Part shown: one piece after another, positions 50,966-58,870 of the stretch
Layout of the letters: each line of letters begins with the position of its first letter
How positions within the stretch are numbered: position 1 is the first letter of the stretch
NCBI GenBank assembly: GCA_001549895.1
Contig: AP014719.1
Location: 4,154,001 to 4,218,000 of the forward strand
Reading direction: 5' to 3'
Source: Arthrobacter sp. Hiyo8
GTDB taxonomy: Bacteria > Actinomycetota > Actinomycetes > Actinomycetales > Micrococcaceae
Length of the DNA stretch: 64,000 bases
Made by a program: the position numbers and the translations under genes
Notes under the pieces: generated by a model
Told to the model about the DNA's origin: nothing
The model's database searches: none
Seen by the model: the letters and a program-made list of their open reading frames with translations, nothing else

Positions 50966-51458
50966 CTGCCGGAACTACCCGCGTCTGCTCTACTGCAGTC
51001 CAAGCTTGAGCCTTCAGCAGCGCGTAGTTCGCCGCCTCAAAGTAGTCATCGAAGCGGCGCAGGTTGCCGTTGAACTTAGTTGGATGGTCAAACGTTTGGA
51101 ACTCAGCCTTGTAGGACTTCGTTTCAAACAGGAGTTCAACCACGTTGGCCGGGGCGTCAGTGGTGTTTCCATCTTTATCGGGGTGGCCGACAATAAGGAC
51201 GTCACCGACGATCGCATCACGGTGACGGATGCTCGGGAACAGCAACCAAAAGAGCAAGGTCGCCCTCCGGTTGATCGGCAGCTTCTCAAGCTTGCCTTCC
51301 TCGTTGATGATGAGTGAAGCCATGAGCGGTCCGAGGTCGATGATCTCGATGTAGCCGCCAACTGCTGCTTGCATACCCGCCAGGTTCTCGATTGCCACCT
51401 TGTAAAGGGGACGCTCTTCGTCCTGTGGTATCTGGATTGCGTGAATCACGCTGATCAC
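50949..51458 (-). CDS. DUF3846 family protein, copy A
   Basis: 169 residues. AAVGGYIEIIDLGPLMASLI, INEEGKLEKLPINRRATLL and GDVLIVGHPDKDG give the DUF3846 pattern well. The C-terminal extension contains FDDYFEAANYALLKAQ, matching copy B. It overlaps copy B's start and follows the VRR-NUC gene. Confidence 0.75.
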   Translation of the reverse strand: MISVIHAIQIPQDEERPLYKVAIENLAGMQAAVGGYIEIIDLGPLMASLIINEEGKLEKLPINRRATLLFWLLFPSIRHRDAIVGDVLIVGHPDKDGNTTDAPANVVELLFETKSYKAEFQTFDHPTKFNGNLRRFDDYFEAANYALLKAQAWTAVEQTRVVPAGDEVA

Positions 51459-51481
51459 TTCCTTCTAAATCGTGAAAGGTT

Positions 51482-51505
51482 CACTGCGTCCGATTGGGCG
51501 CAGTG
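51482..51505 (-). terminator. Hairpin between the VRR-NUC and DUF3846 genes
   Basis: CACTGCG and CGCAGTG enclose a 10-base loop. No T run; it may be a partial terminator or a stability element. Confidence 0.4.
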
Positions 51506-51517
51506 TTCCGTTAGCGA

Positions 51518-51946
51518 TCAGAAGAGGCTTGTGCCACCTCGTAAGTATTGATCAATTAGATCTCTAGCCTGGTCGAACCCGACAGCGAACTCAGCCTTGT
51601 AGCCGCGGTCCCGGAGCTTTTGCAACATCTCGGCCTGCTCTTCAATATGAGGATTTGCCCGAAGCGTGCCGTCCTTCTTGTACAGCTCGACGCCCTCTGC
51701 CTTCAGCTCGATTGCCAGGAGTGGATACTCGCCGTACATCACATGGCTTGGCTCAAAGATCGTGATGTCAGGGAAGCCGGCACTGCTTTGGAGTCGCTTG
51801 TGACGCATGGCTACCTGTGGCGGTAGCTTGAGGCCGGCCGCAAAATCTGTGCGCCACACCGCGTAGGGATAGCGCAGCCGCAAGTAGTCGCACACCTGTT
51901 GGTGCAACATGGCTTCAGACGCAAACCTGACAGGCCTACGCATCAT
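51518..51946 (-). CDS. VRR-NUC domain nuclease
   Basis: 142 residues. SAGFPDITIF and PLLAIELKAEG give Asp60, Glu80 and Lys82 of the PD-(D/E)xK core, and IEEQAEMLQKLRDRGYKAEF followed by GFDQARDLIDQYL is the VRR-NUC C-terminal pattern. Stand-alone phage forms are thought to cut branched DNA. The ATG overlaps the preceding small gene. In company with the ERF protein and recombinase it fits a phage recombination set. Confidence 0.85.
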   Translation of the reverse strand: MMRRPVRFASEAMLHQQVCDYLRLRYPYAVWRTDFAAGLKLPPQVAMRHKRLQSSAGFPDITIFEPSHVMYGEYPLLAIELKAEGVELYKKDGTLRANPHIEEQAEMLQKLRDRGYKAEFAVGFDQARDLIDQYLRGGTSLF

Positions 51947-52136
51947 AGACGCCGTGCTGACGCAGCTTCATGTTGAGGCCGATGATCGTGTTGATGGTGT
52001 GGATCGACTCAGCACTGGCATTGCAAAGAGCAACGGACACCCTGCCGAGATAGACAACAGCCGTCTCCCGTTGTTTCAAAATTTCTTCGGTGTCGTCCGT
52101 CTCGTCAAAGACTGGTCGGATCAACTCACTCACCAC
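51936..52136 (-). CDS. Small hypothetical protein
   Basis: 66 residues from the GTG at 52136 (VVSELIRPVFDETDDTEEIL). Not recognised. Tight overlaps with both neighbours and the run of open coding support it; a longer start at 52178 exists but would deeply overlap the gene before. Confidence 0.5.
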   Translation of the reverse strand: MVSELIRPVFDETDDTEEILKQRETAVVYLGRVSVALCNASAESIHTINTIIGLNMKLRQHGVYDA

Positions 52137-52308
52137 TGACCTCGGCGTGACAGCGCTGCTCAAGCTCGAAGGCGACAAACGCTAGCTCTCGGCGGATCTG
52201 CTCGCGCCGTTCGGGCGCGTGATGAATCTCAGTAAGGCTGGCGAACAGTTCGTCATGGCGCTCATGGAGCTGATGTGTTGGTGATCCTAAAATTCGATCG
52301 TGTTGCAT
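52126..52308 (-). CDS. Small hypothetical protein, first gene of the VRR-NUC operon
   Basis: 60 residues (MQHDRILGSPTHQLHERHDE), charged and helical, with no recognised domain. ATG 52308 has GAGGAG upstream; GTG 52326 would add six residues. Confidence 0.5.
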   Translation of the reverse strand: MQHDRILGSPTHQLHERHDELFASLTEIHHAPERREQIRRELAFVAFELEQRCHAEVSGE

Positions 52309-53005
52309 TACATAGGGGCTCCTCACCCGGTCCCACCTGCAACTCGTTCAATCACAGACGCATTGCAGGCAGGACTAGGTGCTGCACCAGGGGGTAATCA
52401 AAAGGAGGGTAACCGTGGTTGGTGCAGCGAGTTCGTTGTGTTGGAAGGTGCAAGTACAGACGAGCCATTTGCGAGGGTTCATTCGTCTGCCCACGGAGAC
52501 CAGTCAGCGTCTATCTGATGGGGCTGCGTGGAATAGATTGACCAGGCGACTGGAACTAGTCATTGTGAACGGCCTGCGGGAGTTTCACCCAACAATGTCA
52601 AAGTGTGGAGCTCGGACAAGGCATGCTGGCAAGTTTTCACCGTTCACGGCTAGTGGTTTGGTCGCATCAGGTGCTTGCTGCGACCAGTCGCTGGGTCAAT
52701 CTGGTTGTAAAAGTTCTGGATGCACAGGATGCCGTTGGCGTGGGAATATGCCACCAACACGGTCTAAGGCGGGCAGCCTGTGATGATCGTCTGGAGTTAG
52801 CAGTTGCCTACAATGAGATTGGCCGTGCCTGGTGGGCAGACAACGAGCAACTAGCTTTTACGAGTGGAGGCGGCGACGTGCTGCGGCTCTCTTCACGATT
52901 ATTTCTTCAGACGGTAATTTCTCAAAGTACAGATGGATGGATTCAAGTTCACTAATAGTGTGTTTCTCCTGGCCACAGTTTGAAGCAGCGCGTGATTCTT
53001 GTCAA
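52309..53005. other. 697-base stretch with no secure gene
   Basis: Three rightward frames are partly open here. The best start is GTG at 52415 behind AAGGAGG, reading 122 codons to 52783; another frame is open from 52605 to 52955. Neither matches a known family, and they could be one frameshifted gene of about 180 residues. A 9-bp inverted repeat (GCTGCACCA at 52381, TGGTGCAGC at 52420) encloses the ribosome site. A structured RNA is also possible. Confidence 0.35.
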
Positions 53006-53509
53006 TCAGTTATCCACAGCTTTCTGCTCTTGTTCAAGGGCGGCGACTCGCTGCTCAATTATTTTGTAATCAATAGTCGTGCTAGTGCTGCCGTCGATTT
53101 GTTTTTGATTTACAACAGCACCACCTATGTAACGACACCCCTGTAGTGGTTCTATCATTTTTAGCTCATCCAAACGTGCGGCACGTTCTCGTTTGGCAAC
53201 TTCATCCTTGTGGACGTACTCACCGTTCGTAGTGAGGTCATTGATAGCAGACTTGTACTCAATGTCAGCCATGGTTTTCTCGGATGCTTTTAGCCGTTGG
53301 TTAATAATCTGTTCGATTAGATCAACGTGCATATCAGTGGGGTAGTGTTTACCGCTGCGAGCATACTGGATGATGTGGCGCAAATATCTGTCGGGTGTCG
53401 TCCACTTATTTAGAAGCTCAATACCAGCTGTCCACTCCTTGTCGTCTGGTGCTGAATTGGTGAACGTAAACTCCTCGCCAGCTGCGAGAGGAGTGTTTGG
53501 GGTGGTCAT
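53006..53509 (-). CDS. Hypothetical protein, last gene of the SPFH/WhiB operon
   Basis: 167 residues, soluble, with FTNSAPDDKEWTAGIELLNK near the start, a helical middle and a C-terminal coiled segment (IIEQRVAALEQEQ). Not recognised. ATGA overlap with the preceding small gene. A perfect TTATCCACA lies in its last codons (53010-53018). Confidence 0.6.
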   Translation of the reverse strand: MTTPNTPLAAGEEFTFTNSAPDDKEWTAGIELLNKWTTPDRYLRHIIQYARSGKHYPTDMHVDLIEQIINQRLKASEKTMADIEYKSAINDLTTNGEYVHKDEVAKRERAARLDELKMIEPLQGCRYIGGAVVNQKQIDGSTSTTIDYKIIEQRVAALEQEQKAVDN

Positions 53510-53646
53510 GATTCAGTCCCCTCATTGTCAACCTTGGCTTTCAGCGCTTGCCTTCGGTCACCAACGTATCTCTTTCTTAGGAAGGAGCGTACTTTCCCTA
53601 GATGCCTGGCTAGTCGCTTCTTTTGCATTAGTGCATAGTTACTCAT
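53506..53646 (-). CDS. 46-residue basic protein
   Basis: MSNYALMQKKRLARHLGKV begins a very basic helix (RSFLRKRYVGDRRQALKAK). ATGA overlaps at both ends support translation. No family recognised; the charge suggests nucleic-acid binding. Confidence 0.55.
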   Translation of the reverse strand: MSNYALMQKKRLARHLGKVRSFLRKRYVGDRRQALKAKVDNEGTES

Positions 53647-53942
53647 ATCTCTCTTACCTTTCCCTTATCAACATCCTCAACGGTGAGGCCGTAGTGATCA
53701 GCTGTGCGCTGTGCCCATTCGAGATCGCCCTGGCTTTCAGTAGCCCAGTACCAATAGTCCGCGGGGCCAAACCACATCGCCGATCGTTCATAGCGCTGAA
53801 GTTCGTACGCATACCTGGCGAGGTCCTTGTCCCAGATCCGAACAAGTCGTCGAGTTCCTGCGGGATGTTCTGGCTCCGGAATACTAATCTTTGGCTCAAG
53901 AGGGGTCTCGATGTCCGCTTTCTTCTTCTTGAAAAATTTCAT
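53643..53942 (-). CDS. Small hypothetical protein
   Basis: 99 residues from MKFFKKKKADIETPL. I chose ATG 53942 because AAGGAGGTGAT, a near-perfect ribosome site, lies directly before it. Trp/Tyr-rich centre (AMWFGPADYWYWATES). Family unknown. Confidence 0.6.
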   Translation of the reverse strand: MKFFKKKKADIETPLEPKISIPEPEHPAGTRRLVRIWDKDLARYAYELQRYERSAMWFGPADYWYWATESQGDLEWAQRTADHYGLTVEDVDKGKVREI

Positions 53943-53978
53943 ATCACCTCCTTGTGCTTTCATATTTGATGCGGCCAT

Positions 53979-54464
53979 TCATACCCGCGCCTCCATGGCC
54001 TGGCTGTGGATCAGAGCGATGTCGGCAATGGCCAGGTTCAAGTTCTGGTACTTGCCTCGCCTCACGTCCAGGAAGACTCCGTAGACCTGCTCTTCAAAGG
54101 ACAGTGCTTGCTTCTCGCGGATCTCAGCTGCAAACTCGCTTGCTGGCGATGGGGTGGGCTGCACGAGCGTCACGCGTGAACGCTTCGGCGGTGTCTCCCT
54201 GAGGCCTTTGTCGTAGGCTTCCCACTCTTTGACTGCACGGATCTCATTTGCTGTCAGCCCGCCGACGACTCCACGCTCCGGGTACGTGCGGTTGAGCGCT
54301 GCTTCTAGGCAGGCCGGCTGGATGACACAGCGGGCGCAGATAGCTTTGGCAGTCTTGGATAGGAAGGGCTGTTTATGGCCATCCGAGTCGAAATACTTAG
54401 ATACGACAGAGGGAGCTAAGTCCATGCAAGCGCCTCCCTCTAGGTCTGGAAAGCGCTCACTCAT
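53979..54464 (-). CDS. WhiB-like iron-sulfur protein
   Basis: 161 residues. Cys13, Cys43, Cys46 and Cys52 give the C...CxxCx5C cluster ligands, and GVVGG at 65-69 is the WhiB turn motif (usually GVWGG), followed by a charged tail. WhiB proteins bind sigma factor with a [4Fe-4S] cluster and occur in actinobacteria and their phages. The first spacing (29) is longer than usual. The C-terminal half (FAAEIREKQALSFEEQVYG) is unrelated to WhiB. Start by ATGA-type overlap at 54464. Confidence 0.75.
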   Translation of the reverse strand: MSERFPDLEGGACMDLAPSVVSKYFDSDGHKQPFLSKTAKAICARCVIQPACLEAALNRTYPERGVVGGLTANEIRAVKEWEAYDKGLRETPPKRSRVTLVQPTPSPASEFAAEIREKQALSFEEQVYGVFLDVRRGKYQNLNLAIADIALIHSQAMEARV

Positions 54465-54784
54465 ACACCGCCCTCGGTAGTTGAGCTCGCCGGGATGATG
54501 GGCTTGGGCTTTATATATTTGTGCCACTTTTGATGAAGAGGAATCACAGTCTTAAGTACGTTGTCTTTTCCAAACCAGAAGACGACGTTCTTATAGATGA
54601 CGAAGTTGCTCCGATGGGTTATGGCCTGTTTGTCCATGTAGCGGCTGAAGGTTCCTCGAAGCTCTTGGCGTCGTGTGCCGTTCGTTAGGGCTTCTTGGAA
54701 CAGCTTCGAGACGTCGGATACTCCTATCCGCTTTCGTGCTCGAAGGTCAGCGTGGGCGGTTGTTTGTCCTTGTACGGTGCTCAT
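54461..54784 (-). CDS. Hypothetical protein
   Basis: 107 residues. DVSKLFQEALTNGTRRQELR is helical, then a beta-like VIYKNVVFWFGKDNVLKTVIP. Basic overall. Not recognised; ATGA overlaps on both sides. Confidence 0.6.
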   Translation of the reverse strand: MSTVQGQTTAHADLRARKRIGVSDVSKLFQEALTNGTRRQELRGTFSRYMDKQAITHRSNFVIYKNVVFWFGKDNVLKTVIPLHQKWHKYIKPKPIIPASSTTEGGV

Positions 54785-54996
54785 ACAGCTGGCTCCTGGC
54801 CATCAGTACCGTCGTAGATGTAGAACCACCTTGCGCCCTTGTCGTGAACGCTCCGTATCTGGTGACCTTCGTGCTTCAGATCGAGGATGCGTGCCGGGTA
54901 GCGCCAGGCAATCTTCCTCAGCTCGAAGTTGGATACCTTGCCCTTGGCCTTCAGTAGCTTCAGGATCTTGGCGGTTTGGGTGAGAGATTCGCTCAC
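54781..54996 (-). CDS. Small helix-turn-helix protein
   Basis: 71 residues. ILKLLKAKGKVSNFELRKIA followed by YPARILDLKHEGHQI is the winged-helix pattern seen in many phage HTH proteins (ILxxLxxxGxVxNxE...RIxxLxxxGH). GTG 54996 overlaps the previous stop (GTGA). Probably binds DNA; a candidate regulator of the element. Confidence 0.65.
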   Translation of the reverse strand: MSESLTQTAKILKLLKAKGKVSNFELRKIAWRYPARILDLKHEGHQIRSVHDKGARWFYIYDGTDGQEPAV

Positions 54997-55253
54997 TTCT
55001 TCGCCTCGCACGTGAGCTCTTCCTTGATGACTGGATGGGTCCTGCCGTCAATGTCGACGTCGGTCGCCACCTGCTTACTAGCCACGCTCGGTAGACCGCC
55101 GTTCGCTTTACATATCGCGAGGGCCTGCTCGGCCGTGCTCGGCTGCGGTGGACTCTTTGGCTGAAGCGCGAAAAATATGGGTAGGCCAACGCATACCGCA
55201 AGGGCGAAGATCACGCCTCCGGTGGTCAGGATCAGTTGAGTGTCCCTTGTCAT
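54993..55253 (-). CDS. Small secreted or membrane-anchored protein
   Basis: 86 residues with one membrane helix near the N-terminus (ILTTGGVIFALAVCVGLPIFFAL) and an external tail with two Cys (AICKANGG, LTCEAKK), which could form a disulfide. Family unknown. Confidence 0.6.
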   Translation of the reverse strand: MTRDTQLILTTGGVIFALAVCVGLPIFFALQPKSPPQPSTAEQALAICKANGGLPSVASKQVATDVDIDGRTHPVIKEELTCEAKK

Positions 55254-55458
55254 GACCGCGCCCCGCTATTACCACCACGACCAGCACGACGATGATCGTC
55301 AGGACGGCGATGCCTGCTCCGATCCAAAGTGGTGACAGCACCCACCACCACGACCAGTTGATTACGTGAGTGAGCTTCAAGACGATGAAGACGATTGTGA
55401 GAACGATAGACGTGCTGCCGATTACATCGTTGGATGAACTTGATGATTCCGAAGCCAT
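55108..55458 (-). CDS. Two-helix membrane protein (transmembrane Fragile-X-F type)
   Basis: VLTIVFIVLKLTHVINWSWW followed by WVLSPLWIGAGIAVLTIIVV is the pattern of this small phage/bacterial membrane family. The read frame runs 146 bases into the next gene, unlike the 4-base overlaps around it; a missing base near 55258 would give a stop at 55250 instead. The real protein is then about 69 residues. Confidence 0.65.
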   Translation of the reverse strand: MASESSSSSNDVIGSTSIVLTIVFIVLKLTHVINWSWWWVLSPLWIGAGIAVLTIIVVLVVVVIAGRGHDKGHSTDPDHRRRDLRPCGMRWPTHIFRASAKESTAAEHGRAGPRDM

Positions 55459-55487
55459 ATTCAGTTATTCCTTGGTGCGCTGCACCG

Positions 55488-56252
55488 TTACTTAGTTAGA
55501 GGGATTCCAAAGACACCATCTGCCCCAACGTACTGTGGCATGTGTCCATCCCATTTGTTGATTGCTTGTAGGCGTAGGTAGTCAGGTGTGAGCGTCGTTG
55601 CTTGAACCTCTTGAGCCTTGGCCTGTGTCTCGGCTGACTGCAGCTCGTACTGAGCCTTCTGCGCGTTCTGCTGAGCAACCTGTTTGGCTTCGATAGCTTG
55701 GTCAAACGCAGTGCTGAAGTTGAAGTTGACGATGCTGATGTTGTCGACGGTGATACCTCGTTCGCCCAGCTTGCTTGAGATAGCTTTGAGCGCCGACGCC
55801 TCAACCACTGGTCGCTTTGAAATCAGCTCTTCAGCGTTGAACTGGCTGACGGTCGCCTTGATGGTCTCCTGTAGGAGTGGGTCGATGATGCGAGTCTTGT
55901 AGTCAACGCCAACGGTCCGGAAGACCGTGCCGGCTGTGTTTGGCGTTAGGTGGTAGTTCAAGGCAACGGTCGTCGTGACGGTTTGAAGGTCATTGCTCGC
56001 TGCGCTGGCGTCCTGCTGTTCCTTCTGAACCTGGACATTCATCTTTGTCAGCGACTGAATCGGCCACGGTGCCTTGATCAGCACGCCCGATCCGGTTTGC
56101 GACGTGACGTTACCGAAGGTCGTGATGATCGCTATATCTCCGACTCCGACGATGCGAAAGCAGAAGATCAGAAACAAGATAACGAGTAGCACGATGCCGA
56201 CTGTGATCGACGCCCCTTTGTGCGATGAGGCTTTAGTTTGTTGTTGGTCCAT
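55488..56252 (-). CDS. SPFH/prohibitin-family membrane protein
   Basis: 254 residues. One N-terminal membrane helix (SITVGIVLLVILFLIFCFRI) is followed by the SPFH domain: VGVGDIAIITTFGNV, VQVQKEQQDASAASNDLQTV, YHLTPN and ISIVNFNFSTAFDQAIEAKQ, with a coiled C-terminus rich in Ala, Gln and Glu. Such proteins build membrane ring scaffolds and regulate membrane proteases. First gene of a nine-gene operon; the TTTGTA-NN-TACAAA operator lies 48 bases upstream. Confidence 0.85.
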   Translation of the reverse strand: MDQQQTKASSHKGASITVGIVLLVILFLIFCFRIVGVGDIAIITTFGNVTSQTGSGVLIKAPWPIQSLTKMNVQVQKEQQDASAASNDLQTVTTTVALNYHLTPNTAGTVFRTVGVDYKTRIIDPLLQETIKATVSQFNAEELISKRPVVEASALKAISSKLGERGITVDNISIVNFNFSTAFDQAIEAKQVAQQNAQKAQYELQSAETQAKAQEVQATTLTPDYLRLQAINKWDGHMPQYVGADGVFGIPLTK

Positions 56253-56299
56253 ATATTCTCCTTATTTAGTTATGCCACGTACTATGAGCTACCGTCCCA

Positions 56300-56317
56300 A
56301 TTTTGTAAATACAAAAT
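56300..56317. promoter_or_regulatory. Palindromic operator, copy 1
   Basis: ATTTTGTA-AA-TACAAAAT, perfect 8-bp arms, in the promoter region of the SPFH operon. Related copies are at 61747 and 62664. Confidence 0.7.
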
Positions 56318-56365
56318 GGGTGTAATAAAAACATCGCACTGTGGACAGTTCGTGTGGTCCTTGGC

Positions 56366-56425
56366 CACTCCCGCACATCGAGTTGTAAGAACTAATGATT
56401 GTTAGTTTGACGATGTGGGGGAGTG
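56366..56425 (-). terminator. Nested hairpin between AAA+ and SPFH operons
   Basis: CACTCCCGCACATCG and CGATGTGGGGGAGTG (one mismatch) enclose a smaller AACTAA/TTAGTT hairpin (56390-56407). It follows the stop of the 56434 gene and probably ends that operon. Confidence 0.6.
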
Positions 56426-56433
56426 AGCAACGA

Positions 56434-56688
56434 CTAGACGTTGTCGACGTCCATGCCCAGGGCTTCGCAAGCGTCCCGGTAGGCCAGGGTTTCCTCTATG
56501 TCGGCCTGCGGGGGAGTGACGACATACCAGGAGTCCCTGTGTTCGCCGGTTTCAAGTTCGAGGCGCACTTCCACGGTCATTTCCTCGGCGGTGCGTGAGG
56601 TTACGGCAATGCGGGCCGAACCAAGCATCGTAGTGATGGTGCGTTCGTTCGAGTTGGTTTCGTTGTCTTGTTTGAAGTCTCTTTCCAT
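56434..56688 (-). CDS. Small hypothetical protein
   Basis: 84 residues. A beta-strand-rich centre (ARIAVTSRTAEEMTVEVRLE, SWYVVTPPQ) and a helix at the end. Acidic. No family recognised. Follows the AAA+ gene after 48 bases. Confidence 0.6.
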   Translation of the reverse strand: MERDFKQDNETNSNERTITTMLGSARIAVTSRTAEEMTVEVRLELETGEHRDSWYVVTPPQADIEETLAYRDACEALGMDVDNV

Positions 56689-56736
56689 GTGTGGTTCCTT
56701 GACGGCTAACCCTCCTTATGGGCGGCAAGGCCGTGC

Positions 56737-57822
56737 TTATCGGTTCTGGTGCAGCTTCAGTTGCTCTTTCTCCGGTGTCTCCTGTGCCGCCGTTGCTGCT
56801 TGCTCGACGTTCTCGTACTCCATCAGCGCCATCAGCTCTTGCTTGAGCGCTTCTTTCAGCACAGTGAAGGTGATCTCTGTCTCCTTGCGAAATGCGGCGA
56901 TGCGGGCAGCTCGGAGAACGGTGTTCTTCACGTAGCCTCCGGTGATTTCGTATGAGGCTAGTAGGTCCCAGTCGATGTCGGCTGCCAAGGGTGCCTTCTT
57001 CGGGAACATGCGACGCCAGATCTGTTTGCGAAGCTCCTGGCTTGGCATCTCGAAGCGCACTTTGACGGCGATACGCCTGTCGAGCGCTTTGTCGAGGTTG
57101 GTGGAGTGGTTCGTCGTGAAGACGGTGACGCCGCGGTGGTTCTCAAGCTTGTTCAGCAGGACGTTTACCTGGCTCACCTCCCAGGATGCGCGAGCACGCT
57201 CACGGCTGCCGAGAAGGGAGTCACACTCGTCGAAGAGGATGACGTCTTCTTTGTGCTTGTCGAACAGCTCTGCGATCTTCTTTTCCGTCTCGCCGACGTA
57301 CTTGTCCATGACCTCGGCCGCAGTGATGGTGATCAGCTTCTTACCTAGGTAGTCAGCGACGGCCTGAGCCATCAGAGTCTTACCGGTCCCTGGGAGGCCG
57401 TGGAACAGGAGCGATACGCCTGTGCCCTTTTCGATTGTGTCCTTGAATCCCCACTGGTTGAAGATGAGGTCGCTGTTCTCGACGAGCGACAGGGCTTCGA
57501 CGATCATCTGCTTCTTGTAAGGCTCGATGATCACGGTTTCGAACAGACTCTTGTCTGCGACTCTGAAGTACTTGCCATGCTCGTATTCATCATTGATGAC
57601 GTATTCGTAGCCCGTGACCTTCACCGGCTTGGTCTTCTTGTCCTTGCCGTAGCCGCATTCTTTGCAGTAGAAGCGAGAGCTGGTCACTTCAGCGGCACAC
57701 TTCGGGCAGTTAGCAAGTCCTTCAACCCAGCTGTACTTCTGGCTGGTGCCCAGGTCGTAACCATTGATTGTGTAGCTGAACGGATTGCCTGTGAAAGAGA
57801 TCTCGTATGGATTGTTGGCCAT
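56737..57822 (-). CDS. AAA+ ATPase with N-terminal zinc ribbon
   Basis: 361 residues. A zinc ribbon (Cys39, Cys42, Cys53, Cys56) precedes an AAA+ module: Walker A GLPGTGKT at 142-149, pore-like KYVGETEKKI, Walker B VILFDECD at 194-201, TTNH sensor and DRRIAVKVRFEMPS with the arginine finger. Closest in layout to BCS1/FtsH-type and phage AAA+ remodelers. No protease domain. It may remodel nucleoprotein or membrane complexes. Confidence 0.8.
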   Translation of the reverse strand: MANNPYEISFTGNPFSYTINGYDLGTSQKYSWVEGLANCPKCAAEVTSSRFYCKECGYGKDKKTKPVKVTGYEYVINDEYEHGKYFRVADKSLFETVIIEPYKKQMIVEALSLVENSDLIFNQWGFKDTIEKGTGVSLLFHGLPGTGKTLMAQAVADYLGKKLITITAAEVMDKYVGETEKKIAELFDKHKEDVILFDECDSLLGSRERARASWEVSQVNVLLNKLENHRGVTVFTTNHSTNLDKALDRRIAVKVRFEMPSQELRKQIWRRMFPKKAPLAADIDWDLLASYEITGGYVKNTVLRAARIAAFRKETEITFTVLKEALKQELMALMEYENVEQAATAAQETPEKEQLKLHQNR

Positions 57823-58073
57823 TACTCGAGGTCCCCCAAGTCGTGCTTGTTCATCTTGCCGACCCTTCGCGACGCGCGGTCCACGCTCTCGCTCATCGTG
57901 TTCACGGCCTCAACCTCGAAAGTCTTGACGATGAGCATTGTGAGGGAGTCAGCCACGTTGCTGGCTTCCTTGGCTTTGCCTTCATCCAGGAACTTGTCGA
58001 CAGCCTTGGCCAGGCTGCCCATCAGGTCGATGGTGACTTGGGCTCGTTTGTTTGTTAGGTCTTCACTTATCAT
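57822..58073 (-). CDS. Small helical protein before the AAA+ gene
   Basis: 83 residues, helical and charged (VTIDLMGSLAKAVDKFLDEG), not recognised. ATG behind AAGGAGGACCAA. Its stop and the ATG of the AAA+ gene overlap, so it may be an adaptor for the ATPase. Confidence 0.6.
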   Translation of the reverse strand: MISEDLTNKRAQVTIDLMGSLAKAVDKFLDEGKAKEASNVADSLTMLIVKTFEVEAVNTMSESVDRASRRVGKMNKHDLGDLE

Positions 58074-58092
58074 TTGGTCCTCCTTGGACTTG

Positions 58093-58113
58093 TTACATAT
58101 TTAGTGCCTCCTT
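58093..58113 (-). promoter_or_regulatory. Start-stop minimal reading frame in the AAA+ operon leader
   Basis: On the minus strand AAGGAGG (58113-58107), an 8-base gap and ATG-TAA (58098-58093) form a ribosome site with a one-codon frame, 23 bases upstream of the real start. It may stall or park ribosomes. Confidence 0.45.
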
Positions 58114-58223
58114 GTTTGTGCAAGAGTAGGGATTTGTGGAAGGTGCAAGTTTGTGGCTTGACTCGGGTAGTGTAGCGAAAGCGACCTTTTTATGCGCTTT
58201 TGCTCGTATTTAGTCCATATAAT

Positions 58224-58870
58224 CTATACGCCCAATTGTTTGTAGCGACGCCAACGCAGCTCACCCCTTAAATCGTTGCGATCTATGTAGGTCTGCAACG
58301 TTTTACGGTTAACGTCAAGCAATCGGGCAATCGCGGCGATTGAAACTTTCTTTTCCATGTAGGCCAGAATCTCGTCGTTCTTGCCATGCAGCTTGTAATG
58401 CTCTGGCTTGTAACTGCCCGCGGCCTGCCCAACACGACGCCTTCAGACTTCTTGCGGGCCAAGGCTTCCTTCGTCCTGGCTGAAATCATGCTGCGCTCGA
58501 TCTCGGCTGCGAGTCCAAACGCGACTGCCATGACCTTTGAGTTGAGATTGTCGGCAAACGTGATGTTCTCTTTGATGGATACAACTTGGACGTTGCGGTC
58601 GATGCAGAGCTGAATTGAGTTCAGTACCGTCACGATGCTTCGAGAGATGCGACTGATCTCGCTGACTATCAGCATGTCGCCGGCTTCCAAGCGGTCCAGG
58701 AGAGCCCCAACCTTACGGTCTTTGACTCTTACTGTTCCGCTCACTACTTCTTCGTCCCATTCATCAACCGTGATCGAGTGGTTGTCGCAGTATTTCTGGA
58801 TTTCGTACCGCTGATTCTCGAGCTCCTGTTTGTCGGTGCTGACACGGACGTAGGCGATAACTTTGGCCAC
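58224..58870 (-). CDS. Serine recombinase (resolvase/invertase family, one frameshift)
   Basis: Small serine recombinase of 215 residues after repair. IAYVRVSTDKQELENQRYEI carries the nucleophile Ser11, and DMLIVSEISRISRS the conserved region after it; GRPRGSYKPEHYKL and the C-terminal HTH KVSIAAIARLLDVNRKTLQT complete it. Frame is lost near 58424 (CCGCGGGGC short by one G). Such enzymes resolve plasmid multimers or invert segments; a large integrase would be longer. Confidence 0.88.

Noticed and set aside
58224..58870. The serine recombinase as the element's integrase
   Set aside because: At about 215 residues it is of the resolvase/invertase size and lacks the long C-terminal domain of large serine integrases.
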